From: Rhodobacteraceae bacterium M382
Lineage (GTDB): Bacteria > Pseudomonadota > Alphaproteobacteria > Rhodobacterales > Rhodobacteraceae
Length of the DNA: 64,000 bases
Direction of reading: 5' to 3'
Assembly (NCBI GenBank): GCA_025141015.1
Contig: CP081098.1
Location: 1,990,501-2,054,500 of the forward strand
This document shows, piece after piece, positions 53,460 to 62,247 of the stretch (the first letter of the stretch is position 1; each line of letters opens with the position of its first letter). A program made the position numbers and the translations under genes. Under the pieces are notes generated by a model. The model did no database searches, was not told the origin of the DNA, and worked only from the letters and a program-made list of their open reading frames with translations.

Positions 53460-53822
53460 TTAGGTATCAGGGTCGATGTCGACCTCGGCCACTTTGCTCA
53501 GGCCCAACAGTTCCAGATACGTGTCGGTGTTGAGGCTGATAGGATCACCGGGGCCATAGTCGCGCCCATCATGTTTGACGCGCTCCAGGACGTCGGTGTC
53601 GATCAGATCATCTTCGCCGGTTTCGCCGCCGTTGTTGGTCTGGCCCTTGTCACCGGTGTCACCGGTGTCGCCGGTGCCGCCATTATCAGGCCCGGTTTGC
53701 GATTTCTGCGCCTTGGCTTCAGCTGCGTCGACGCGCTCCTGAAGTTTCTCATCGGAGATATTAGCGGCAAATTTGACCTCCAATTCCTTGGCGCGTGCTT
53801 CGAGTTGTTCACGGGTGTTCAT
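53460..53822 (-). CDS. Mu gp35-position protein with low-complexity linker
   Basis: The 120-residue product has an N-terminal helical segment (REQLEARAKELEVKFAANISDEKLQERVDAAE, HeH/LEM-like), a Gly/Thr/Asp linker with GTGDTGDTGDKG, and an acidic C-terminal domain with DTDVLERVKHDGRDYGPGDP. It lies right after the major capsid gene. Possibly a head accessory protein. Confidence 0.65.
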   Translation of the reverse strand: MNTREQLEARAKELEVKFAANISDEKLQERVDAAEAKAQKSQTGPDNGGTGDTGDTGDKGQTNNGGETGEDDLIDTDVLERVKHDGRDYGPGDPISLNTDTYLELLGLSKVAEVDIDPDT

Positions 53823-53832
53823 GTGCCAGCCC

Positions 53833-54801
53833 TCAAATCACGTTCTGGATCAGATAGCCGACCTCGGGCGCGATGATCAGCTCTTTGACCCGTTCGCCCC
53901 GGCGGATGCGAAAGCCGCCTTCCAGGCCGATATCGGGATCTTCGATCCGCCCGGAAATGGCCTGGCCGTATTCGGCGGTAAAACCCCAGGTGACGCCATT
54001 GTCGGTGTCGGCCATCGGGTCGATGTGCAGCATGGCAATGTTATTGCCCCAGGCCTTTTGCATGTCGGCAGGCTGGCCCTTTTTGGCGGCGTTGAACATC
54101 GCGTCCCCGATCAGAACCCGCTGAATGCCTTCGTCGGCAAAGAGATCCACGAATTCCTTGGTGCTGATCATGCCCTTGTCGGTCAGATTGCCACGCACGG
54201 CATTGACCAGATGGGGATGGGACGAGGTCTTGGACCAGGTGGAACGGCTGAACACAACGGTGTTGGGGCGCAGAATGAAGGTCTTCTCCAGACCTTCCTT
54301 GATCACGTCAATCGGGTTCGAGTTGGTGTAATCAGAGAATTTGTCAGTACCCGCCAGGGCCACCTTCAGATCCGCGTCATAGTTGGTGGCATCCTGGACC
54401 ATGTTGGCGACCCGGATTTCGCGCAGGTTCAAAATGGTTTCGCTCAGGACTTCGACGGCGCGGCCTTCGGGGTCATGCCGGGAAACGCCACGGGACCGGG
54501 CATTGGCGGCGGCCTCGATGTCGGAATAAGGGATCGGCGCATCGAGACCGTAGTCCTCGACCGCATCGGTCTTGCGCGTCCCGGTGAATTCCATCTGGGT
54601 CACGCGGCCCTTGCGGCCAACGCGGGCATCCGGGATCTGGAAAGCCTCGTCCTTGGGATAGACGGTGTAGCCGAATTTCTCGTCACCGACAGAGACGCGC
54701 GGCATCACCTGATCGGCAATGCGGGACGCGGCGGGGTTCTTGTAGCCGATCGCAATCGCTGTCAGCGCGGCGTCGGTCTCAAAGGGGCGGCGTGGTGCCA
54801 T
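53833..54801 (-). CDS. Major capsid protein
   Basis: The 322-residue protein has ADQVMPRVSVGDEKFGYTVYPKDEAF, LRPNTVVFSRSTWSKTSSHPHLVNAV, and FGYTAEYGQA-like strands and TDNGVTWGFTAEYGQ. These are typical of major capsid proteins of B3/D3112-like transposable phages. It follows the protease/scaffold and decoration genes. It is unrelated in detail to the GTA capsid g5. Confidence 0.85.
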   Translation of the reverse strand: MAPRRPFETDAALTAIAIGYKNPAASRIADQVMPRVSVGDEKFGYTVYPKDEAFQIPDARVGRKGRVTQMEFTGTRKTDAVEDYGLDAPIPYSDIEAAANARSRGVSRHDPEGRAVEVLSETILNLREIRVANMVQDATNYDADLKVALAGTDKFSDYTNSNPIDVIKEGLEKTFILRPNTVVFSRSTWSKTSSHPHLVNAVRGNLTDKGMISTKEFVDLFADEGIQRVLIGDAMFNAAKKGQPADMQKAWGNNIAMLHIDPMADTDNGVTWGFTAEYGQAISGRIEDPDIGLEGGFRIRRGERVKELIIAPEVGYLIQNVI

Positions 54802-54822
54802 GTTTCAGATCCTTTCGGGATA

Positions 54823-55203
54823 TCAGCCCTGGTGCAGCAGACCGGGGGCGGCAAAATACTGGATGATGTCGTCGGCCACGCCAGGCGCTTCGGCGTAGCC
54901 GATAATGCGCACGGTGGTGGCGGCGGACGCGGTGGCGGCAATGCCCTTGGCGTTGGCATCGGCAGTGATCGGGTCCCCGGCCTGAACCGGACCACCCAGG
55001 CGCACTTCGGAAACGCCACCGCGATGCACATCACACATGCCGCCCAGATCTGCGCCCATGCTGTCGGCGGTACCAATCAGCGCGTCGGTGGAAGACGTGG
55101 CCGGTGTGACGGTGGATGCATTGGCGGGATCGGCAAAGGCAACGATCAGATGCCCAGCAATGGCGGCGGCGGCCTCATAAGAGCGGGTAAATGTCGGGAT
55201 CAT
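54823..55203 (-). CDS. Capsid decoration (cement) protein, DUF2190-like
   Basis: The 126-residue Ala/Gly/Thr-rich protein has GGMCDVHRGGVSEVRLGGPVQAGDPITADANAKGIA-type sequence (about 54-89), the pattern of DUF2190 head decoration proteins. It lies between scaffold and major capsid, as in many B3-like phages. It overlaps the scaffold gene by ATGA. Confidence 0.78.
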   Translation of the reverse strand: MIPTFTRSYEAAAAIAGHLIVAFADPANASTVTPATSSTDALIGTADSMGADLGGMCDVHRGGVSEVRLGGPVQAGDPITADANAKGIAATASAATTVRIIGYAEAPGVADDIIQYFAAPGLLHQG

Positions 55204-55814
55204 GCCTTGCCCTCCTGCACGGCATGCACAGCTTCGGTGATCGAAACGGTGATCCCCTCATCTGCGCGCTGTTTCTGATAGGTGTTGGCCTTGGCGGCCA
55301 GCTCCTGCGAATTCAGGGATGTGGTGGTTTCCGGCGGATCGCTGGACAGCACCGAACCGCCCAGGCAGGGCATGGCGCGGATCTCCTTTTCGACCGCATC
55401 AGGTTCTTTCTGATGGCGGGTGACATAGTGATCGCGCATCGACTTGGGGATCACCCGGCCACGTTCGATTTCCCCATCAACGAAGGCCACAGCCTTGTCC
55501 TGGGCGCGCTCTGTCATGATGCCGTCGAGTTTGCCGTTCAGGCTGGCATTCTGGGTGGTCAGCTCTGTGACCTCGGCCTGCAAAGCCGTCACGACCTCTC
55601 CGTCGGTGCCCGTATTGCTGCTCGCTGCCTTCGCAGCCGCCAGAACGTCGCCGCCATCGCGCACGCCCAGGGCAATGCCGATCTCGCCGATCTGCGATTG
55701 CAGGGCGGTGACGTCGCCATCGCCCTGCAGCCCGGTGATCTTGGCCTGAATGTCATCGTCTGAGGCGTCCGAGCCAAGGCCCAGCCACCCCGCAACATCG
55801 GTGCGAAACGTCAT
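55200..55814 (-). CDS. Internal-start scaffold protein (Mu gpZ-like)
   Basis: Within the protease gene, ATG 55814 is preceded by CAGGAGAATACAGAC, a strong Shine-Dalgarno (AGGAG) 8-9 nt upstream. It would give a 204-residue scaffold (MTFRTDVAGWLG...). Mu makes its scaffold Z from an internal start of gene I. The site lies just where the protease domain ends. Confidence 0.7.
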   Translation of the reverse strand: MTFRTDVAGWLGLGSDASDDDIQAKITGLQGDGDVTALQSQIGEIGIALGVRDGGDVLAAAKAASSNTGTDGEVVTALQAEVTELTTQNASLNGKLDGIMTERAQDKAVAFVDGEIERGRVIPKSMRDHYVTRHQKEPDAVEKEIRAMPCLGGSVLSSDPPETTTSLNSQELAAKANTYQKQRADEGITVSITEAVHAVQEGKA

Positions 55815-56300
55815 GTCTGTATTCTCCTGATGTAGGGTGGTCAGCCCTTGAAGGTTCGGTGTGTTGACCAGGCTCGCCCGTGCGATTGCGATGATCGTCT
55901 TGGAGCCTTTCTTGGGATGATTGATCACCGGGGAGATCCCCCGGTAGGCGCGGGTTGCGACCAGATCGCGCCCGGCATCGGTCCATTCGACCTTGCCCCA
56001 GACACCGTCGTCGCGGGCTTGCAGCTCGGTGATCCAGCCGCGCGCTGGTGCTGGCAGCCCTTTGGGGGCGGCAAGATCGGTGGAATGGCACTCATCGATT
56101 GGGAGCCGTCCGCCGGAGTGCAAGCTGGCGGCGATCAGCGTTTTGGCATCGCCGACAATATAAGGGCCACGGCTGTCCCCAGTGTGAACCTGGCCGCCTT
56201 TTGAAGGCAGCAGATGGATCCATTCGGGCACGGCCTGAGTGTCGGCGGTGACGCTGAGATCTTGAGCGCAAAGCGCGAGTGTTGTGTCAATTCCAGTCAT
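55200..56300 (-). CDS. Mu gp32/gpI-like prohead protease with scaffold domain
   Basis: The 366-residue protein has an N-terminal protease domain (about 1-160, with GDAKTLIAASLHSGGRLPIDECHSTDLA and GISPVINHPKKGSKTI). The helical C-terminal scaffold region (about 165-366) has coiled stretches. ATG 56300 fits family length; the frame is open 36 bp further. An internal start at 55814 can produce the scaffold alone. It processes the head during maturation. Confidence 0.88.
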   Translation of the reverse strand: MTGIDTTLALCAQDLSVTADTQAVPEWIHLLPSKGGQVHTGDSRGPYIVGDAKTLIAASLHSGGRLPIDECHSTDLAAPKGLPAPARGWITELQARDDGVWGKVEWTDAGRDLVATRAYRGISPVINHPKKGSKTIIAIARASLVNTPNLQGLTTLHQENTDMTFRTDVAGWLGLGSDASDDDIQAKITGLQGDGDVTALQSQIGEIGIALGVRDGGDVLAAAKAASSNTGTDGEVVTALQAEVTELTTQNASLNGKLDGIMTERAQDKAVAFVDGEIERGRVIPKSMRDHYVTRHQKEPDAVEKEIRAMPCLGGSVLSSDPPETTTSLNSQELAAKANTYQKQRADEGITVSITEAVHAVQEGKA

Positions 56301-56319
56301 GCAGCGATCATCGCTGCTG

Positions 56320-56354
56320 GGCAAAAACGAAAACACCCACCGGGGCCGGTGGGT
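56320..56354 (-). terminator. Intrinsic terminator within the phage head operon
   Basis: On the minus strand ACCCACCGG (56354-56346) and CCGGTGGGT (56343-56335) form a perfect 9-bp stem with 2-nt loop, followed by TTTTCGTTTTT. It lies after the gpG-like gene and before the protease gene. Confidence 0.85.
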
Positions 56355-56414
56355 ATTTGGGTCTGTTCAATCCCCAGACAGGGTGGCCGGGAATTCAGGC
56401 CCGGTCAATACGGA

Positions 56415-56906
56415 TCAATCGCGCCCGTCGGCCAACCCGTCCAGCCATTCCAGAATTTCCGCCTCGACATTGATTTCATCCTCTTCGGAGAAGCCTATAA
56501 AGGGGCGGGCCGGGATATTGCCCCAGGGCAGGGGCAGACCACGCGCATTGGCTCCGAATGCGCCTTGGGCGGCTCCGAACTGCATCACGGCGGCCTGGAT
56601 CGCATTGGAACCCCAGCTGACGCCCTGGGCGTCGGCCTCATAATGGATCTGCTGGCGCATCTCGCCGGATTGGTTCAGTGGCTTGCCGAAACTCAGACCC
56701 CGCTTTGCATAACGCGCCAGGGTCACTTCGGACCTGGGCGCATGGGCGGTGCCATCCGGAGCCAGCCCCTCCAGGATCCGATCCTGTGTTGAGGCGACCA
56801 GCAATTCGCCGAGATCCTGGTAAAGCTCGGTCGGATCTGCCAACCCGGCCTCGACCCGCCTCAGTGCCGGTGCATAGGTGTCCTGGTTGAAAATCAGCTC
56901 ATACAT
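56415..56906 (-). CDS. Mu gpG-like virion morphogenesis protein
   Basis: The 163-residue protein has LGELLVASTQDRILEGLAPDGTAHAPRSEVTLARYAKRG and GLPLPWGNIPARPFIGFSEEDE, the phage virion morphogenesis (Mu gpG/gp31) pattern. In Mu it is a tail/head completion protein. ATG 56906 follows AAAGGAAT. An open frame extends 30 bp upstream without support. Confidence 0.88.
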   Translation of the reverse strand: MYELIFNQDTYAPALRRVEAGLADPTELYQDLGELLVASTQDRILEGLAPDGTAHAPRSEVTLARYAKRGLSFGKPLNQSGEMRQQIHYEADAQGVSWGSNAIQAAVMQFGAAQGAFGANARGLPLPWGNIPARPFIGFSEEDEINVEAEILEWLDGLADGRD

Positions 56907-57005
56907 GACTATATTCCTTTTGCCGGAGCGGCACACTCCGTCGCGCTCATTCCCGCGAAACGTTTCGGACGTAAAGGGTCAGGGTCGCACCGGTATTTCC
57001 CATTT

Positions 57006-58271
57006 CTACGACCGTCTGGACGTGATGTAGAACGTCTTCAAAACCAGCATGCGTTTGCGCCTGCGGGTCTCAAAGACAATGTGCCAGGTCTCATTGCCCA
57101 GGATGACGGTCTTCTGGATCAAACGCCCGCCGGGTGCGGCAGATGACAGCCCCAGATCCGTGATCGCACCGGGACCATCCAGCAGCGTGGCCATCAAGGC
57201 AATGTCAGCCGGGGTGACGGCGCGCTGTCCGCGCGTCGCCTCGACAGATCGATCCATATGCTCACTGGCAATATGGCGGATGCTGTCTGGCTCAATCGAA
57301 AAATCAAACCCGGCGGCGTTTACATCAAGCCGCGCCAGTTTGTTGACTTGGCTCGACGTCAATCGGCCCAGGGTGCGCTGGGGATGGATGATGACATTGC
57401 GGATTGGCGCGCCGCCGCGTTCCCCCAGAACCCGTTCTGAGTAGCGGCGCACTTCGGTGATCAGGCTGGGCTGCTGGCGATAGGCGCGGGCAAAATCATC
57501 GACCGTCTGATCAGGCAGGGCGGTCATGAACTCCTTGGAAAGGACATTCGGCCATTTGACGCTTTTGCGGCTGACTTCCCGGATCAGGTCCGACGCGCTC
57601 GCACCGGGCGCATAGTCCCAGCCCTTATCAATGCCCTTGGGCGTGTTGGTTTTGGGATCGGGCGTATTCCAGCCAGCGGGCAGGCGCACGGACGGATCGC
57701 CACCCCGGCGCACCGCACCGGCCAGAGATCGCGCCCCAAACACTCGGCACGAACAGCCCCAGCCATTGGGCGGGAACCAGATCATCCAGAACGGATGATC
57801 TGGTTCCAGGATCAGTCCGTCCAGCGCCAGATGTTCAGGTCGCGGATCCAAAGAGCCGCCGTGGCGATAGATCCAATATTTGTAGCCTCCCTCGCGGAGC
57901 TGGGCGAACCGCCCCGCCTGATAGGACACCCGCATGTTGGTGCGGTAAATCACCCGCATCCGCCAATTCTCGCCACCCGGCGTGCCTTCGCCGGTCCAAC
58001 CGTGCCAGCCCTGGCGTTCCACGATTGACCGAAAATCCCGCTTGAACGCCTCAAACCCGGTGCCCTCGGTGATCGCCCGATCAATCGCCGCGCCGAGATC
58101 CGCCAGCAGATCCGCCTTTGTGACCCCGGCCACCATGAACGCCCGGTCATGGGCGTTGCGTTCGATGTCATCCCAGCGCGACGTCGCAACCAGATTGCCC
58201 AGGCGCAGACGAAACGCGGCAACCTGGTGCTTGAAGGGTTTGCGGAATGTGCCGCGCAACGTGTCAGGCAT
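57006..58271 (-). CDS. Mu gpF-like minor head protein with C-terminal nuclease-like domain
   Basis: The 421-residue protein has an N-terminal SPP1 gp7/Mu gpF-type head morphogenesis domain (about 1-225, including LDPRPEHLALDGLILEPDHPFW and the WGCSCRV cysteines). The C-terminal domain (about 285-421) has IRHIASEHMD and ends with ETWHIVFETRRRKRMLVLKTFY, resembling the phage-encoded barnase/EndoU/colicin/RelE-like (PBECR) nuclease group. Overlaps the portal gene by 8 bp. Confidence 0.82.
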   Translation of the reverse strand: MPDTLRGTFRKPFKHQVAAFRLRLGNLVATSRWDDIERNAHDRAFMVAGVTKADLLADLGAAIDRAITEGTGFEAFKRDFRSIVERQGWHGWTGEGTPGGENWRMRVIYRTNMRVSYQAGRFAQLREGGYKYWIYRHGGSLDPRPEHLALDGLILEPDHPFWMIWFPPNGWGCSCRVFGARSLAGAVRRGGDPSVRLPAGWNTPDPKTNTPKGIDKGWDYAPGASASDLIREVSRKSVKWPNVLSKEFMTALPDQTVDDFARAYRQQPSLITEVRRYSERVLGERGGAPIRNVIIHPQRTLGRLTSSQVNKLARLDVNAAGFDFSIEPDSIRHIASEHMDRSVEATRGQRAVTPADIALMATLLDGPGAITDLGLSSAAPGGRLIQKTVILGNETWHIVFETRRRKRMLVLKTFYITSRRS

Positions 58272-59895
58272 CGGCGTTGTCTTCGATCATCGCCCGCCCG
58301 CCAGCCTCGGCGGCAAAGATCGCCTGGGCGGTGACCCGGCTCAGCTGCGCGGCGTCCAGATCCGGATAGGCCGCGAACAGCTTTTCGCGAAAATCTTCCA
58401 GGCTGGAGGAGGTCGCCAGCAGCGCCTCGACCTGCGCCATTAGCGCCCCAATCGCCGGGGTTGCCTCGGTTTCCAGCCGATCTGCCAAATCGGCCTCAGG
58501 ACCATGATCACCTGAGAGCCCCGTGGGCGGGGTTTCGGCCTGTAATGCGACTACCCCCGCGCCAGAGCCGTTCCGGGTATTTAAGTGGTATTTAAATTCG
58601 CTCTCAGAGGGGTTTGCGGTGCCATCGTCGGGTTCATCCGGCGCGGTTTCGGGCTGAGAGGCGGAATTCGGGGATTTTGGGGCCAATTCGAGCCCCATCT
58701 TTTCGAGCATTTCCGCCTTGGGGCGATAGCCGTAGGCCAGGAACGGCGCGGCAGCCGAGGACAGCGCCGCCAGGTCTTCCCCTTCCTCGCGGCCAATGAC
58801 GATCCGGGGCAGTTCGTCCGTGGTTTCGAATTCAAGCATCATCCAGGGCTGGATCAGGTCCTGATTGATGATCGCTGTGAGCTGTTTGGCATCGGCGCGT
58901 TCAATATCTTCCTGAACCTCGCGGTGTTCCTTGCCGGACCCAAGCCCGCCGGTGACCGCGTCGGTGGTGGCGGTCTGACCCAGGACCAGTTTGGAGGTTT
59001 GTTTGTCCAGCCAATCGCAGCGGCGTTCATAAAGATCCAGCGCCGCGCCCAGGTTGGGCATTTGCGCAAATTCGATCATCATGCCTTCGGGGATGATCGC
59101 TGCCATGTCTCCTGCGATATTGGCGACAGCATGAAACAGGGTTTTGCGATCCTCTTCAGACGCGCCCTGGCCGTATTTACCCACCCGCAACGGCTGGCCA
59201 TAGGTTTGGGTGAAGATCGCCCAATCCCGTTGGGTGAGCGCTTTGAACAGCCATACCCAGGACGCGACCCGCGCAATGCCCGAGCGCAGGGGCAGGCCGG
59301 ATTTCGCGGACATTCTGGCATAGATGAACTTGAAGGCGGGCAAAGGTTGCTCCCGGCCCAGATCGTCCAGCACCAGGGGCACGCTCAGGTTCTGACGTTC
59401 AAAGCGGAACCAGCGTTGGTCGCGCCGCTCCAGCCGTTTGGGCTCCCATTGCCCGGCGGAACGGTCCCACAGGATTTCGGTAAGGGAATAGGATTTCCCA
59501 ACCGCGTCCAGGATCTCGAACAATTCACCGGACAATTCATCCCGATCTACCCAGGCCTCGACACGGGCCGCCATCTCCTTGGCTTTTGGTGTCTTGCCAC
59601 CGGGTTTGACCTTGATGTCAAGTTGGCTGACCGCGCGTTTGCGGGTGCCCAAAACGCCGAGATAATGCGGGTCCCGTTCTTCGATGGTTTCGGCCAGTTC
59701 CATATAGCGCACCGGATCGCCATTGTCGGCAGCGCGCAGGATCTGGGTCAGACGGATCGGATTGAGCCCGTCGGCGGCATATCCCAACATGGGCGACCGG
59801 GCACCGCCAAACGTCGGGGCGGCAACTTCACGGGTCAACTCAGACCGGCGCAGGGGATTGCCGAAACGATCCAACAATTGCGGTTTACGGGCCAT
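58264..59895 (-). CDS. Mu gp29-like portal protein (DUF935)
   Basis: The 543-residue DUF935 protein has QILRAADNGDPVRYMELAETIEERDPHYLGVLGTRKRAV near its N-terminus and FGQPLRVGKYGQGASEEDR-like core sequence. It forms the portal vertex. A C-terminal extension (about 430-543) is Glu/Ala-rich. Placed between TerL and gpF, as in Mu. Confidence 0.9.
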   Translation of the reverse strand: MARKPQLLDRFGNPLRRSELTREVAAPTFGGARSPMLGYAADGLNPIRLTQILRAADNGDPVRYMELAETIEERDPHYLGVLGTRKRAVSQLDIKVKPGGKTPKAKEMAARVEAWVDRDELSGELFEILDAVGKSYSLTEILWDRSAGQWEPKRLERRDQRWFRFERQNLSVPLVLDDLGREQPLPAFKFIYARMSAKSGLPLRSGIARVASWVWLFKALTQRDWAIFTQTYGQPLRVGKYGQGASEEDRKTLFHAVANIAGDMAAIIPEGMMIEFAQMPNLGAALDLYERRCDWLDKQTSKLVLGQTATTDAVTGGLGSGKEHREVQEDIERADAKQLTAIINQDLIQPWMMLEFETTDELPRIVIGREEGEDLAALSSAAAPFLAYGYRPKAEMLEKMGLELAPKSPNSASQPETAPDEPDDGTANPSESEFKYHLNTRNGSGAGVVALQAETPPTGLSGDHGPEADLADRLETEATPAIGALMAQVEALLATSSSLEDFREKLFAAYPDLDAAQLSRVTAQAIFAAEAGGRAMIEDNADA

Positions 59896-59937
59896 CGTTT
59901 GTGCTTCCCTCTAATTTGTCATTGGTAAAATCGACCA

Positions 59938-61620
59938 TCAGATCACCCCCCGCATCCGGGCACCCAGCGGCGGTTCCCACCAGTCCCGCTGCTTGATTGT
60001 GTGACCGTCAGAAGATCCTGCGCTGCGATTGCCAAACAGATCCCCGCCATGGGCGGTCGGCACCGGGGTGTAGTCGATTTCAACCCAGCGCATCCGGGAC
60101 GCAAAATGTGCCAGGGCAAGGGCGATGGCATAATCGCCGTGGCGCTTTTTGCCCTTCTTGTCCGTCTCGCGCAGATCCGGCACCCGTGGGATGCCCCGGA
60201 TCGTCTTCACCTTGCGCAGATCGACCAGGTGATCATCGTTGCGGCCAATGGCGATCATGTTGTCTTCAAACGCGGTTTTAAGGGGCGGCATCTGCAGCCG
60301 GTACCAGTCCTGGCTGAATTTGATCGGCCACACGATGCCAGGGCTTTCTTCGTTTTCGCGCAGGCCGAACTTGCGGCCCATGTCCTCGGCCACGGTCCAG
60401 CCCATGCCGGTGGCATCAAACGCCCCACCGACAAGCCGTTCGCGCACCTTTTCCATGACCATGGCGACGATCTTCTTTTGCTCATCGCCCGGGACATTGC
60501 GCATTTCGACAGACAGCGCTTCCCGGCGGCGCAGGTTCTTTTCGATGGCCAGCAAGCAAAGCACCGACAGGTCGGCAACGCGGGCAAAGTCGAACCCCAG
60601 CGCATAGAGAACGTCCAGGGGCAGGGTGCCCAGAACCTCTTCGAGCTCATCCAGAAAGGGCTGCAGCAAAGCCTGCTGGTCGGCGGGTGGGCGTTGCAGG
60701 TAATCGGCTGGCAATTCCAGTTGCAGACAGGGGGCATCCGCCGTCATGCGCGCTTCGATCAATGGCGCGCTCAGCCAGGCCCCGGTGCCAGCCTTGGGGA
60801 TGCAGTGCAATTCCTCGTCCGCATCGTCGCCGTACATGGCGAGGGTGCGGTTAATCCAGGCCTGTTTGGCCTCGGGTGACTGCTCCAGCCCGGTGACCAT
60901 CGCGATCCGCTCATAGAGCCCGGCCTCGACCGCTTCGTAGAAATCGACGCGAATGACCTTGGCGGTGTCGCCACGCTCTCCTTCATTGACCTGGCGCACC
61001 AGCAGGTTGAACGGGTGGCTGTCGCCATTGTGGGTGGAAATGACCAGCACCTTGCCGCCCCACATGGTCAGGGCGTTGGCTGCTTTCAGCATTTCTTCCA
61101 GTTCGTCATGAAAGGCGGCTTCGTCAAAGATCACGTAGCCCTGGCGACCACGCAAGGATCGCGGCTTGGAACTCAGCGCCATGATTTCGAACCCGCTGGC
61201 AAAGCGGATCCGAAACGCCTGAATATCGCGGTCCTCATCGCCGCCCGTATCACGGAACAGATGTTCTTCAACGGCGCTGGCCGCCTGCGAAAACGCTTTG
61301 GCCCACATCGCGCAGGTATCAATGAACTCGCGCGCCATATCGAGATTGAAACCGATATACAGCGTGTCCATGCCGCCCGCGCGCTTTTGGGCCGCCGAGG
61401 TCAACACCGCATCCGCACCAACGCCCCAGGTCATCCCGATCCGGCGGGATTTTTCGCAGACGACAAACGGATAGGCCGCCGTCGTTTGCAGCAGCTTGGC
61501 CTGATAGGACAACAGCACGGCAGGCAGGCCATCCTTGGTGTCGATGGCGTCGGGGAAGGATTGGCGACTTTCGGCGCGCAGATCTTCCCATTCCTCTTCG
61601 GTGAGCGCTTCAGCTGTCAT
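59938..61620 (-). CDS. Mu gp28-like large terminase
   Basis: The 560-residue protein has an ATPase domain with EKSRRIGMTWGVGADAV (the degenerate Walker A of Mu TerL), VIFDEAAFHDELEEML (Walker B), STHNGD (motif III), and a nuclease domain with LGFDFARVADLSVLCLLAIE. It packages phage DNA together with flanking host DNA by headful cutting in Mu-like phages. Confidence 0.92.
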   Translation of the reverse strand: MTAEALTEEEWEDLRAESRQSFPDAIDTKDGLPAVLLSYQAKLLQTTAAYPFVVCEKSRRIGMTWGVGADAVLTSAAQKRAGGMDTLYIGFNLDMAREFIDTCAMWAKAFSQAASAVEEHLFRDTGGDEDRDIQAFRIRFASGFEIMALSSKPRSLRGRQGYVIFDEAAFHDELEEMLKAANALTMWGGKVLVISTHNGDSHPFNLLVRQVNEGERGDTAKVIRVDFYEAVEAGLYERIAMVTGLEQSPEAKQAWINRTLAMYGDDADEELHCIPKAGTGAWLSAPLIEARMTADAPCLQLELPADYLQRPPADQQALLQPFLDELEEVLGTLPLDVLYALGFDFARVADLSVLCLLAIEKNLRRREALSVEMRNVPGDEQKKIVAMVMEKVRERLVGGAFDATGMGWTVAEDMGRKFGLRENEESPGIVWPIKFSQDWYRLQMPPLKTAFEDNMIAIGRNDDHLVDLRKVKTIRGIPRVPDLRETDKKGKKRHGDYAIALALAHFASRMRWVEIDYTPVPTAHGGDLFGNRSAGSSDGHTIKQRDWWEPPLGARMRGVI

Positions 61621-61642
61621 CGCCGAACCTGTACACGGGCCA

Positions 61643-61930
61643 TCAGCAGGCCTCCCAATAGCCGTCGCGCAGAACGCCGTGCCAGCCGCAGACGGTTTGT
61701 TTGATCGAAGGCGTCAGGGTTGGATCGGGGATTGATCCATTCCATTCCCAGGAGGGCGACCCGTCGGGCTTGAATTTTTCGCCCACCCGGATCCGGGACG
61801 TGGTGCCACAGCCGCACGGGCACAGGAACCACACCATCGCGGTTTCATTCGTGAGGTCGATGAAAACACTGCCTCTGTGTGTGGCCGAGCGAAACGCGCC
61901 TTCTGTCTTATAGGGCAAGGCGCGGATCAT
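61643..61930 (-). CDS. DUF6527-like zinc-binding small protein
   Basis: The 95-residue protein (start 61930 by ATGA overlap) has FLCPCGCGTTSRI (three cysteines) and CGWHGVLRDGYWEAC. These cysteines and His could bind zinc. I recall the family as DUF6527, function unknown. It lies between the terminase genes with the DUF7694-like gene, where Mu has none, so it may be an accessory gene. Confidence 0.65.
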   Translation of the reverse strand: MIRALPYKTEGAFRSATHRGSVFIDLTNETAMVWFLCPCGCGTTSRIRVGEKFKPDGSPSWEWNGSIPDPTLTPSIKQTVCGWHGVLRDGYWEAC

Positions 61931-62247
61931 GATTTGGCCTCGGCCCATGCGATGTGAAGTCTTGCTTCCAAACCGTCGGGAGGCAGGCTGTCACCCAGCA
62001 GATCCGGGCAGAAGTCACGCGGCCCCAGTAACCAAAGATGACGAATATTGGCAGAGTTCACGACTTTGGAGCGTTCGGGGTAGGCTTCAATCGCGCGGGC
62101 GTCTTGCCCCCAAACGCGGTCCTTGATGTCCATCAGGGCATCCCAGGAGATTGACCCGTCGTGCAGCACCCATAGGTGCCCCAATGTTGTATTGACGGAT
62201 ACGGCAAAGCCACAGATAAAGTGTTTTTCGATGTTGGGTTCACGCAT
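61927..62247 (-). CDS. DUF7694-like small protein
   Basis: The 106-residue protein has GHLWVLHDGSISWDALMDIKDRVWG and a DFCPDLLGDSLPPDGLEARLHIAWAEA end, the conserved DUF7694 pattern as I recall it. Shares a base with the gp27-like gene and overlaps DUF6527 by ATGA. It may be a small packaging-related or accessory protein. Confidence 0.65.
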   Translation of the reverse strand: MREPNIEKHFICGFAVSVNTTLGHLWVLHDGSISWDALMDIKDRVWGQDARAIEAYPERSKVVNSANIRHLWLLGPRDFCPDLLGDSLPPDGLEARLHIAWAEAKS

